Assembly (NCBI GenBank): GCA_044353165.1
Contig: JBILCM010000029.1
Location: 1-28,446 of the forward strand
Reading direction: 5' to 3'
From: JBILCM01 sp044353165
GTDB lineage: Bacteria; Bacillota; Bacilli; Paenibacillales; YIM-B00363
Length of the DNA stretch: 28,446 nucleotides
The notes beneath the pieces were generated by a model. It was not told the DNA's origin and made no database searches. It saw nothing but the letters and a program-made list of their open reading frames with translations. The translations under genes and the position numbers were made by a program. Shown one piece after another: positions 16,027 through 23,873 of this stretch (position 1 is its first letter; every line of letters begins with the position of its first letter).

Positions 16027-18258
16027 ATGGAAGAAAGGCAACCGGTGGAGATCGAGCAACTGCTCGCGAAAGCATCCTCATATATTAAAGAAACCGATTT
16101 GGTTCGTATTCGCGAAGCGTATTGTTTTTCAGAAGCTGCCCACCAAGGGCAAATGCGCAAATCAGGCGAACCTTACATTCTGCATCCACTCGCGGTTGCA
16201 GATATTCTTGTGAGCATGCAGATGGATGCGACTACCATCATTGTTGGACTTCTTCACGATGTTGTGGAGGATACCGATGTCACAATCCAAGATTTAGAAA
16301 CTCGATTCGGCCGTACGTGCGCCATGCTCGTGGATGGGCTGACGAAACTGGAGAAAATTCGGTTTAAATCCCAGGAAGAGCAACAAAACGAAAATTATCG
16401 CAAAATGTTCGTCGCCATGGCGCAAGACATTCGAATTATTCTCATCAAATTGGCTGATCGCTTACACAACATGCGTACCTTGAAGCATCAGTCAGAGGAA
16501 GCGCAACGACGCATTTCTGAGGAAACGCTTGAAATTTTTTGTCCGATCGCGCATCGACTTGGAATGGCCGCCATCCGTTGGGAAATGGAAGACATCTCAC
16601 TGCGATACTTAAACCCCCAACAGTATTATAAAATTGTAAATTTAATGCAAAAAAAGCGAGCGGACCGTGAACAACACATTGAAGAAGTGATCACCAAAAT
16701 TAAAGATAAATTGCGTGAGATGGGTATAGAAGCAGATATAAGCGGCAGGCCAAAACACATTTATAGCATTTATAAAAAAATGACGAGCCGTAACAAGCAA
16801 TTTACTGAAATCTATGACTTGCTGGCGATCCGGATTATTGTAGAAAATATGCGAGATTGTTACGCAACGCTAGGGATTATCCATACGTTATGGAAACCGA
16901 TGCCGGGCCGATTTAAAGATTACATTGCCATGCCCAAACCTAATATGTACCAATCGTTACACACCACCGTTGTGGGACCTCAAGGAGAACCTACCGAGGT
17001 ACAGATTCGCACGTGGGAGATGCATCGCACGTCGGAATTTGGGATTGCGGCCCACTGGGCTTATAAAGAAAACAAAGATGGTTTTCCTCAAGTAGCGAAT
17101 GCAGGATCTTTCGAGGAGAAGATGACATTTTTTCGTGAAATTCTGGAATTGCAACAAGAAACGAAAGATGCCGCTGAGTTTATGGAATCGTTGCGGATGG
17201 ACTTTTTTACTGATTTGGTGTACGTATTTACCCCAAAGGCTGAAGTGATTGAACTGCCCGCGGGATCTGTGCCGCTTGATTATGCCTATCGTATACACAC
17301 CGAGATTGGCAATCGGACCATTGGAGCGAAAGTGAACGGACGTATTGTTCCGTTAGATCATCGATTAGCGACAGGCGATATTGTCGAGATTCTCACCTCA
17401 AAACATTCGTATGGACCAAGCCAGGATTGGCTAAAAATTGCGCAATCGTCTCACGCCCGAAGCAAAATCAAGCAATGGTTCAAGAAAGAGAAGCGCGAAG
17501 AGAATGTAGCAAAAGGGCGTGAATCGCTCGAGCGTGAAGTGAAAAGGCTCGGTTTTGAACAACAGGATGTATTGACGGAAGAGAAACTGTTGGAAGCGGC
17601 TAAGAAGTTTAATTTCCAGGATATAGAGGATATGTATGCCGCCATTAGTTTCGGAGGCATTACTGCAGCGCAAGTGATCACGCGCCTCACCGAAAAAATG
17701 CGCCGGGATTCAGAGGAATTCGCTCAATTAAAGTTAACTAACGAAGTACGCGAATTAAAATCTGCTTCGACAGGTTCTGAAAAAACACGTTTACGCTCTG
17801 CTCAGGGCGTCAAGGTGAAGGGCGTTGACAATATGCTTGTCCGATTTGCGCGGTGTTGCACGCCTGTCCCAGGTGATCACATTATCGGGTATATTACGCG
17901 CGGGCGCGGTGTGACTGTTCATCGCAGTGATTGTCCGAATGTAGCGATTGCTGAGGACCAGGGAGGTGAAGAAGCCAACCGAGTGATTGAGGTCGAGTGG
18001 TCTGCTGTTACAGAAGCCAACTTTAGTGTAGACATTGAAATAACAGGTCATGATCGTCGCGGGTTGCTTAATGAAGTGCTTCAAGCCGTATCGGAGAGTA
18101 AGACCAACATGTCGGCTGTGTCTGGTCGAGCAGACAAAAATAAAGTGGCACTTATTCAGATGACGATCTTGATTCGAAACACCGAGCATCTGCAATCGGT
18201 TGTCGAAAAAATCAAACGCGTTCGGGATGTGTATTCCGTACAGCGAATCATGCAATAG
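16027..18258 (+). CDS. relA: Bifunctional (p)ppGpp synthetase/hydrolase RelA/SpoT (Rel)
   Basis: Rel makes and degrades (p)ppGpp in the stringent response. The protein is 743 aa. The hydrolase domain has the HPLAVADIL histidine, the HD pair at 77-78 (LLHDVVEDTD) and KLADRLHNMRTL. The synthetase domain follows with PGRFKDYIAMPKPNMYQSLHTTV; the RFKD motif near 294-297 is of the bifunctional type. A TGS domain (about 393-455, DLVYVFTPKAEVIELPAG), a zinc-finger/RIS region with ARCCTPVPGD (near 604) and a C-terminal ACT domain (about 668-743) complete the usual order. AGGAG lies 12 bases before the ATG. No domain is missing, so it is probably the organism's main ribosome-associated Rel. Confidence 0.97.
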   Translation: MEERQPVEIEQLLAKASSYIKETDLVRIREAYCFSEAAHQGQMRKSGEPYILHPLAVADILVSMQMDATTIIVGLLHDVVEDTDVTIQDLETRFGRTCAMLVDGLTKLEKIRFKSQEEQQNENYRKMFVAMAQDIRIILIKLADRLHNMRTLKHQSEEAQRRISEETLEIFCPIAHRLGMAAIRWEMEDISLRYLNPQQYYKIVNLMQKKRADREQHIEEVITKIKDKLREMGIEADISGRPKHIYSIYKKMTSRNKQFTEIYDLLAIRIIVENMRDCYATLGIIHTLWKPMPGRFKDYIAMPKPNMYQSLHTTVVGPQGEPTEVQIRTWEMHRTSEFGIAAHWAYKENKDGFPQVANAGSFEEKMTFFREILELQQETKDAAEFMESLRMDFFTDLVYVFTPKAEVIELPAGSVPLDYAYRIHTEIGNRTIGAKVNGRIVPLDHRLATGDIVEILTSKHSYGPSQDWLKIAQSSHARSKIKQWFKKEKREENVAKGRESLEREVKRLGFEQQDVLTEEKLLEAAKKFNFQDIEDMYAAISFGGITAAQVITRLTEKMRRDSEEFAQLKLTNEVRELKSASTGSEKTRLRSAQGVKVKGVDNMLVRFARCCTPVPGDHIIGYITRGRGVTVHRSDCPNVAIAEDQGGEEANRVIEVEWSAVTEANFSVDIEITGHDRRGLLNEVLQAVSESKTNMSAVSGRADKNKVALIQMTILIRNTEHLQSVVEKIKRVRDVYSVQRIMQ

Positions 18259-18272
18259 CGGGAGCGAAATGT

Positions 18273-18716
18273 GTGCGGGCATTGGTGCAACGGAGCAAAT
18301 CGGCCACGGTTGCTGTGAATGGAACGATCATAGGTGCTATCGAGTTCGGTATAGTAGTTCTTATAGGTGTGACGCATGAAGACACCATAGCGGATGCAGA
18401 TTTTCTTGTGAATAAAATCGCAAATTTGCGAATTTTTAACGATGATGAAGGAAAAATGAATCGCTCTTTGCTGGACATCGGAGGCGCTGTCCTCAGTGTA
18501 TCCCAGTTCACGCTGTATGGTGATACACGCAAGGGCCGGCGACCCCATTACATGGCAGCTGCAAAACCTGAACAAGCTTACGCATTGTACAATTATTTTA
18601 ACAATACTGTTAGCGCATTGGGAATTCCCGTCCAAACGGGACGTTTTGGTGAAATGATGGATGTGTCATTGGTAAATTGGGGACCCGTAACCTTCTGGCT
18701 TGACAGCAATGCTTAA
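18273..18716 (+). CDS. dtd: D-aminoacyl-tRNA deacylase
   Basis: Dtd removes D-amino acids, and glycine from mischarged tRNA-Ala, as chiral proofreading in translation. The protein is 147 aa. Both active-site signatures are present: SQFTLYGDTRKGRRP (residues 77-91) and NWGPVTFWLDS (135-145, with the GPVT motif at 137-140). The start is a GTG at 18273, with GGGAG about eight bases upstream and the family N-terminus MRALVQRSKSATV. It lies 14 bases after relA, as in Bacillus, within the secD-to-hemZ operon. Confidence 0.96.
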   Translation: MRALVQRSKSATVAVNGTIIGAIEFGIVVLIGVTHEDTIADADFLVNKIANLRIFNDDEGKMNRSLLDIGGAVLSVSQFTLYGDTRKGRRPHYMAAAKPEQAYALYNYFNNTVSALGIPVQTGRFGEMMDVSLVNWGPVTFWLDSNA

Positions 18717-18731
18717 CAATGGGGTGATGCA

Positions 18732-20270
18732 ATGAGGATGATTCGTATGGAGCGGATCGGTTTTTTGGATGTTGAGATCGAGTTGTACCATCTTGTGAGA
18801 TTGTTTTACAATGAGTCTGAATTACATTGGGCCCAAACCGCGCAAACTTCAGATGCAACCGAGGCATATGATCTTACGATTTCAATTGAACTTCACGTCT
18901 GTGAAACGAACGATATCGCTAAGGTTGATGTTCGGATCGATATTTTGCATGTCACCATGGAACGACATCTACCTAACCTAACGGGGGACAACCGCAAGCG
19001 CGCACATAAGCGTCTCATATGTGCCGCTTTATTGAAAGCGCTCGAACGTCAGACAGGCATCATTCAACCTTGGGGAATGCTTACGGGTGTGCGACCGACG
19101 AAGCTACTGCACAATATTTTGTTCGAATCGACTCCGCAAGAGGCGGCACATCGGCTCCAAGAACAATATGCCGTGACGGAAGAGAAAGCATCCATGCTCT
19201 TGGATATTGCTACAAGACAATTGCAAGTCATTCCTGACTTGCATACGATCAATGAACGTGAAGTGAGCATTTATATTGGCATTCCATTCTGTCCGACCAA
19301 GTGTGCATATTGTACATTCCCTGCATATGATATTCGCGGTAATAATGGCTCCGTAGAAGCTTTCCTTGAAGGCTTGCATGATGAGATTAGAGAGACAGGT
19401 CGGTGGTTACGTGCGGCCGGAATCGGGATCACCACGATGTATTGGGGTGGCGGAACACCGACAAGTATTACCGCAGAGCAGATGGATGCCTTATTTACAA
19501 CAATACATGCATCGTTCCCAGGAATGGATCAATTGCGTGAGTTAACGGTTGAAGCGGGCAGGCCGGATACGATCACACCCGAGAAATTACAAGTGATGAA
19601 GCGCTGGCGTGTGGATCGTATTTCGATCAATCCACAAAGCTTCACCCAACAGACGCTCGATGCCATTGGTCGGCATCACTCGGTGAAAGAGACGGTTGAC
19701 AAGTTTCACATGGCCCGTGCTATGGGGATGAACAATATCAATATGGATCTCATCATTGGCTTGCCCGATGAAGGATTGCATGAATTTCGGCACACACTTC
19801 GCGAGACGGCTCGTTTGTTGCCTGAATCGCTTACGGTACATACATTATCCTTCAAACGCGCATCGAAGATGACGCAACAGCGAGAACAATATGAAGTTGC
19901 TCATCAGGAGGAAATTCGCACCATGATGGATGAGGCCATCGCTTGGACGTCGCAACACGGTTATGTGCCTTATTATTTGTATCGTCAGAAAAATATTCTT
20001 GGCAACTTGGAGAATGTAGGCTACAGCCTGCCAGGTCGAGAAAGCCTTTATAACATCCTCATGATGGAGGAGCGGCAAACCGTCATTGGTTTGGGGTGCG
20101 GAGCCGTAAGTAAAGTGGTGTATCCGAATGGATTGGATGGTCGTGATCACATTGAGCGATTCCCCAACCCGAAAGAACCTTCCCATTACAATCAAGCGTA
20201 TAAAGAATATACAGAAAAAAAATTAAAACTGCTTATGCAAGCGTATGACTCACAATCAGTGGGAATGTAG
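18732..20270 (+). CDS. hemZ: HemZ-type radical SAM coproporphyrinogen oxidase-like protein
   Basis: A 512-aa radical SAM protein. The 4Fe-4S/AdoMet motif CPTKCAYCTFPAYD (CxxxCxxC) lies near residues 187-200. YWGGGTPTSI and LTVEAGRPDTITPEKL follow, as in HemN/HemZ enzymes. The long N-terminal domain with GMLTGVRPTKLLHNILFE is specific to the HemZ branch. HemZ is annotated as oxygen-independent coproporphyrinogen III dehydrogenase; how far each HemZ contributes to haem synthesis is less certain than for HemN. The ATG at 18732 follows GGGGTGAT. It is 15 bases after dtd and nine bases before the exported flavoprotein, so all three are probably co-transcribed. No ligand is missing in the cluster motif. 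Confidence 0.88.
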   Translation: MRMIRMERIGFLDVEIELYHLVRLFYNESELHWAQTAQTSDATEAYDLTISIELHVCETNDIAKVDVRIDILHVTMERHLPNLTGDNRKRAHKRLICAALLKALERQTGIIQPWGMLTGVRPTKLLHNILFESTPQEAAHRLQEQYAVTEEKASMLLDIATRQLQVIPDLHTINEREVSIYIGIPFCPTKCAYCTFPAYDIRGNNGSVEAFLEGLHDEIRETGRWLRAAGIGITTMYWGGGTPTSITAEQMDALFTTIHASFPGMDQLRELTVEAGRPDTITPEKLQVMKRWRVDRISINPQSFTQQTLDAIGRHHSVKETVDKFHMARAMGMNNINMDLIIGLPDEGLHEFRHTLRETARLLPESLTVHTLSFKRASKMTQQREQYEVAHQEEIRTMMDEAIAWTSQHGYVPYYLYRQKNILGNLENVGYSLPGRESLYNILMMEERQTVIGLGCGAVSKVVYPNGLDGRDHIERFPNPKEPSHYNQAYKEYTEKKLKLLMQAYDSQSVGM

Positions 20271-20279
20271 GGGGCGCGT

Positions 20280-22190
20280 ATGAAACGATTCGGATTATCT
20301 GTGTTTGCATTTATTCTATGCGCTGTTACGTGGCTTGACGCTGGAACTGCGCTCGCAGGTTCAGCATGGCAACATGCAGATCGGTTCCGTAACGGCGTGA
20401 TCGGACCTGTACCTTCGATTTCTTTGGGGAAATTGGCACGTATTCGTCCGATGTATGACGTTATTGTAGCAGGAACCGACCCTGAGGGCATTGCAGCAGC
20501 TGTATCCGCGGCACGCAATGGACTGAAGGTGTTGTTGGTTGACGCGTATGAACGGCGTATGCTTGGTGGATTGATGACGCTTGGATGGTTGAACAGCTTG
20601 GATATGAATCGTTATAAACCAGGCAATTCGATTCTTAATCAAGGTATATTCACCGAATGGTATGATCAAGTTGAGGGTGATTCCTTCGACGTGGGAACAG
20701 CAGAGGCCGCTTTTGGGAAAATGGTTTATGCAGAACGCAATATCGATGTGCTCATGCCGGTCGCATCGATGAAGCCTTATGTAGAGTTGGTGCAAGGCAC
20801 ACCTACGATAACCGGTCTGACACTCGCTTTGGATTCTGGCATACAGCGTACCATTCAGGCGAAGGCGGTCATAGATGCTACACAAGATGCGGATATTGCG
20901 GCTGCAGCAGGGGTGCCTTATACTTTCGGCCGTGAGGACATCGGCAGTAAGGATGCGCTAATGGCAGTGACACTCGTATTTCGACTCGAGGGTGTCACAG
21001 CGGATGTATGGCGATCCATTCGAGTGCGTCTTCGGGGGGATCGTGAGTATGGTTCTACCAACATGTCGGCATGGGGATACAAAGAAATGTACAATTATAT
21101 CCCAAACCATCCTCAAGTGAAAATGCGAGGACTCAACATCGGCCGGCAGAATGATCAGTCCATGCTCATTAATGCCCTGCTAGTGTATCAAGTTGATCCG
21201 CTCGATCCCGTCTCCAAACGCAGCGGCATGTTGACAGCTCTAAGCGAATTGCCATCGATCATTAGTCACATGCGAAGGACATTCCCTGAATTTTCGACAT
21301 TGCGATTCGGCGGTCATGCACCTGAATTGTATGTGCGAGAATCGCGCCACATTCAAGGGGAATATCGGTTGAATATGGTAGACTTGATGGAAAATAAAGA
21401 CAAGTGGGATCGAATTGCATTCGGTTCCTACCCTGTCGATCTGCAATCGATACGACCGGATGATAATGGGATTATCTTATTGGTTCCTACGAAATATGCG
21501 ATTCCGTTTCGCAGCATTGTGCCTAAAGTGGTTGATGGTTTGCTTGTTGTAGGGCGATCAGCATCATTCGATTCACTGCCGCACGGCAGTGCACGTACGA
21601 TTCCTGTCGGTATGGCAACCGGTCAAGCTGCAGGCATTGCGGTGAAAATTGCAATAGAGCGCAATATGACGTTCCGAGCGATGTCGCGAGATGAGGTAGC
21701 GATCTTTACGCTGCAGAACCGTCTGAATGCACAGGGCGCGGTAATCAAACCGTTCGAACTTGAACCGCAACCGTACATGTTACACCGAACTTACGAGGGG
21801 ATGAAGGTTGCGCTCTCGTTAGGGATGATTACGGGAAGATACGATAACAACTTTCGACTGGATGACAAAGCGAACCCTCACGATTTTGGCTCACTGATTT
21901 CAAAGTCCAAATCTTATTTTAAAACGCAACTGCAAGGGCATCCGAAAGTAGACCCTACAGAAATGACGAAAAATTTATCGTTGAATGATGCGGCATATAC
22001 GATTGCATCCGCGCTGGCACTGCCCGTCACCATCGAAGAAGCAAAAACGGTGTTGGAGCAGAATGGATATTTAAGAAGCACGACATCCAGTGAGATTAAG
22101 AATCCAGACGCTTTGACAGTAGGAGAATCGTATTTGTTATATCGGGACTTCGCTTTTGCATTAGGTTATCGTTTGCCTGCAACGGAATAA
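20280..22190 (+). CDS. Exported FAD-dependent oxidoreductase with SLH-like C-terminus
   Basis: A 636-aa protein of the FAD_oxidored type. It begins with a typical Sec signal peptide (MKRF, hydrophobic residues 6-18, probable cleavage after ALA at 26). The Rossmann segment YDVIVAGTDPEGIAAAVSAA (residues 59-78) has GTDPEG where classical flavoproteins have GxGxxG. MLGGLMTLGWLN and the later VVGRSASFDSLPHGSARTIPVGMATGQAAG match the FAD-binding C-terminal motif of this family. Residues about 500-636 (ALSLGMITGRYDNNFRLDD, then LSLNDAAYTIASAL) resemble degenerate S-layer homology modules. No substrate can be assigned. AGGGGG precedes the ATG and the gene is nine bases after hemZ. It is not part of the usual Bacillales order, so it may be a lineage-specific insertion. 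Confidence 0.8.
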   Translation: MKRFGLSVFAFILCAVTWLDAGTALAGSAWQHADRFRNGVIGPVPSISLGKLARIRPMYDVIVAGTDPEGIAAAVSAARNGLKVLLVDAYERRMLGGLMTLGWLNSLDMNRYKPGNSILNQGIFTEWYDQVEGDSFDVGTAEAAFGKMVYAERNIDVLMPVASMKPYVELVQGTPTITGLTLALDSGIQRTIQAKAVIDATQDADIAAAAGVPYTFGREDIGSKDALMAVTLVFRLEGVTADVWRSIRVRLRGDREYGSTNMSAWGYKEMYNYIPNHPQVKMRGLNIGRQNDQSMLINALLVYQVDPLDPVSKRSGMLTALSELPSIISHMRRTFPEFSTLRFGGHAPELYVRESRHIQGEYRLNMVDLMENKDKWDRIAFGSYPVDLQSIRPDDNGIILLVPTKYAIPFRSIVPKVVDGLLVVGRSASFDSLPHGSARTIPVGMATGQAAGIAVKIAIERNMTFRAMSRDEVAIFTLQNRLNAQGAVIKPFELEPQPYMLHRTYEGMKVALSLGMITGRYDNNFRLDDKANPHDFGSLISKSKSYFKTQLQGHPKVDPTEMTKNLSLNDAAYTIASALALPVTIEEAKTVLEQNGYLRSTTSSEIKNPDALTVGESYLLYRDFAFALGYRLPATE

Positions 22191-22208
22191 GCCGCACTGG
22201 ACTTTTCC

Positions 22209-22237
22209 TTGACTTTCGATGCTTGCCTGATTACAAT
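22209..22237 (+). promoter_or_regulatory. Sigma-A promoter of the hisS-aspS leader
   Basis: TTGACT (22209-22214), a 17-base spacer and TACAAT (22232-22237), with a second TACAAT directly after (22238-22243). It lies just upstream of the T-box leader and gives a start near 22244-22250. No terminator was seen between the upstream flavoprotein gene and this promoter. Confidence 0.85.
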
Positions 22238-22261
22238 TACAATAAATTTGCAAAGCATTCC

Positions 22262-22571
22262 TTTCGTTGACGGGAAGAAGTACTCCGAACTACCGCAGCA
22301 TTCAGAGAAGACGTCTATGGCTGTGAGCGTCTATGCCGCGATCGGACGAAAGACCTCCTTGAGAACACGTAGTGAACGACCCAACCCTAGTGCAGCATGT
22401 TGCTTGTTTCATGAGTGGGCCGCGGTTCAGTAACTGATGTGCGAGTGACGAGCGTTAATCGTGCAGAGCGGGATTTTCATGTTCCCGGAATGTGGGTGGC
22501 ACCACGGGTGTTTTCGCTAGCGAAACTCTCGTCCCTGACGTTTGATGACACGTCGGCGATGGGAGTTTTTT
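22262..22571 (+). promoter_or_regulatory. T-box riboswitch leader of hisS-aspS, probably tRNA-Asp specific
   Basis: The T-box core AATGTGGGTGGCACCACG lies at 22489-22506. Its UGGC (22497-22500) would pair with a tRNA ending GCCA, that is discriminator base G. Stem I elements are present: GACGGGAAGAAGTA near 22269-22282, AGAGA at 22304-22308, and a distal hairpin (GACGTC to GCGTCT around 22310-22331) containing GGCTGTGAG. The 3' side GAAAGACCTCCTTGAG has the form GAA-n-codon-CCUC, placing GAC (Asp) at 22352-22354 as the likely specifier. Both elements fit tRNA-Asp better than tRNA-His, whose discriminator is C. When uncharged tRNA binds, the antiterminator should form and hisS-aspS should be transcribed. 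Class assignment is strong; specifier assignment is by eye. Confidence 0.88.
22523..22571 (+). terminator. T-box regulated intrinsic terminator
   Basis: AAACTCTCGTCCC (22523-22535) pairs, with two G-U wobbles and one mismatch, with GCGATGGGAGTTT (22556-22568). An inner GACGT/ACGTC stem continues the hairpin, and TTTTTT (22566-22571) follows. The 5' arm can alternatively join the antiterminator with the T-box sequence. Confidence 0.88.
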
Positions 22572-22594
22572 ATATTTTCAGGAGGTTTCATAAC

Positions 22595-23872
22595 ATGTCG
22601 TTTCAAAAACCCAAAGGTACGCAAGATTTACTTCCAGGCGCGGTCGAGCGGTGGCAATTTGTTGAAGAGAAAGCGCGAGTGGTTTGCCGAAGGTTTCTAT
22701 ATCAAGAAATTCGTACACCGATGTTTGAGTTGACAGAGTTGTTTCAACGAGGTGTAGGTGAGACGACAGATGTTGTCGAGAAAGAGATGTATACCTTTAT
22801 GGACAAAGGCGATCGTAGCATGACGCTGCGTCCAGAGGGCACTGCAGGGGTCGTGCGAGCATACGTGGAAAATAAATTGTATGGTGTGCCTGATATTACG
22901 AAATTGTACTATATTGGCCCCATGTTCCGTTATGAGCAACCCCAAGCGGGTCGTTACCGACAATTTCACCAATTTGGCATTGAGGCGTTCGGTGCTGATG
23001 ATCCAGCACTCGATGCTGAGGTCATTGCGCTAGGGTATCAATTCTATCATGAGATTGGACTGCAAGGTTTCACATTGGAAATCAACTCGGTCGGCACCCC
23101 TGCAACGCGAGCAGCGTTCCGAGATGTATTGTTGGCTTTCCTTGAGCCCAAGCGAGATCAACTCTGTAACGATTGCCGCTCCCGTATGTCCCGCAATCCA
23201 TTGCGAGTGCTTGATTGTAAGGTGGACCAAGCGCATTATCAAGGGGCACCTTCGTTGCTTGATCATTTGGATGAAGTGAGCGCGACCCATTTTGCACTTG
23301 TAAGAACGCACCTCGATGCGATGGGCATTACATACGTCATTAACCCCAGATTGGTCCGAGGACTTGACTATTATACGCACACAGCGTTTGAGTTCAAAGC
23401 AACAGGGATCGGTTCGATTGACACGATTGGGGGCGGCGGTCGATACAACGGCTTGGTGTCTGATATTGGCGGTCCTGAACAGACGGGCGTGGGCTTTGGT
23501 CTTGGTTTGGAGCGAGTTTTACTTGTTCTCGAAAAACAAGGGGCACAATTACCTTCTGCTGTAAAACCGGAGGTGTATTTCGTTGCTCTAGGGGAAGCTG
23601 CTGAACAATGTGCAGTTGCCTTGCTCAATCAAGTTCGCTTGGCAGGCATCGCGGCTGAGAAAGACTATGGTCATCGCAAAATGAAGGCGCAACTGAAATC
23701 AGCAGATCGTCTACAAGCGACCTATGCTGCGATTCTCGGTGAAGAAGAATTGTCACAAGGTGTGATTATTCTAAAAAATCTTTCATCAGGCGAGCAAACA
23801 ACGGTACAAATAGATCAGTTGGTTCCGCGGTTACAATTGACGACAAAATCATCTACAGAGGAGATTGATTAG
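22595..23872 (+). CDS. hisS: Histidyl-tRNA synthetase
   Basis: HisRS charges tRNA-His; it is a class II enzyme. The protein is 425 aa from ATG 22595. It starts with the family sequence MSFQKPKGTQDLLPG and is preceded by AGGAGG nine bases upstream. An in-frame ATG at 22415 would run translation through the T-box and its terminator and is rejected. Motif 2 FRYEQPQAGRYRQFHQFG, histidine-specific LVRGLDYYTHTAFEF and GGGGRYNGL, and motif 3 GVGFGLGLERVL are intact. A C-terminal anticodon-binding domain (about 330-420) follows. It is the first gene behind the T-box and is followed two bases later by aspS. Confidence 0.97.
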   Translation: MSFQKPKGTQDLLPGAVERWQFVEEKARVVCRRFLYQEIRTPMFELTELFQRGVGETTDVVEKEMYTFMDKGDRSMTLRPEGTAGVVRAYVENKLYGVPDITKLYYIGPMFRYEQPQAGRYRQFHQFGIEAFGADDPALDAEVIALGYQFYHEIGLQGFTLEINSVGTPATRAAFRDVLLAFLEPKRDQLCNDCRSRMSRNPLRVLDCKVDQAHYQGAPSLLDHLDEVSATHFALVRTHLDAMGITYVINPRLVRGLDYYTHTAFEFKATGIGSIDTIGGGGRYNGLVSDIGGPEQTGVGFGLGLERVLLVLEKQGAQLPSAVKPEVYFVALGEAAEQCAVALLNQVRLAGIAAEKDYGHRKMKAQLKSADRLQATYAAILGEEELSQGVIILKNLSSGEQTTVQIDQLVPRLQLTTKSSTEEID

Positions 23873-23873
23873 C

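Noticed and set aside
17791..18282. 163-codon antisense frame at the relA 3' end
   Set aside because: It overlaps the conserved RIS and ACT regions of relA and has no supporting signal.
22209..22433. 74-codon reading frame in the hisS leader
   Set aside because: It starts in the -35 box, lies mostly in the T-box Stem I region, lacks a ribosome binding site and has no protein-like features.
22415..22594. N-terminal extension of hisS by 60 codons
   Set aside because: It would be translated through the T-box core and terminator; ATG 22595 has AGGAGG and the family start.
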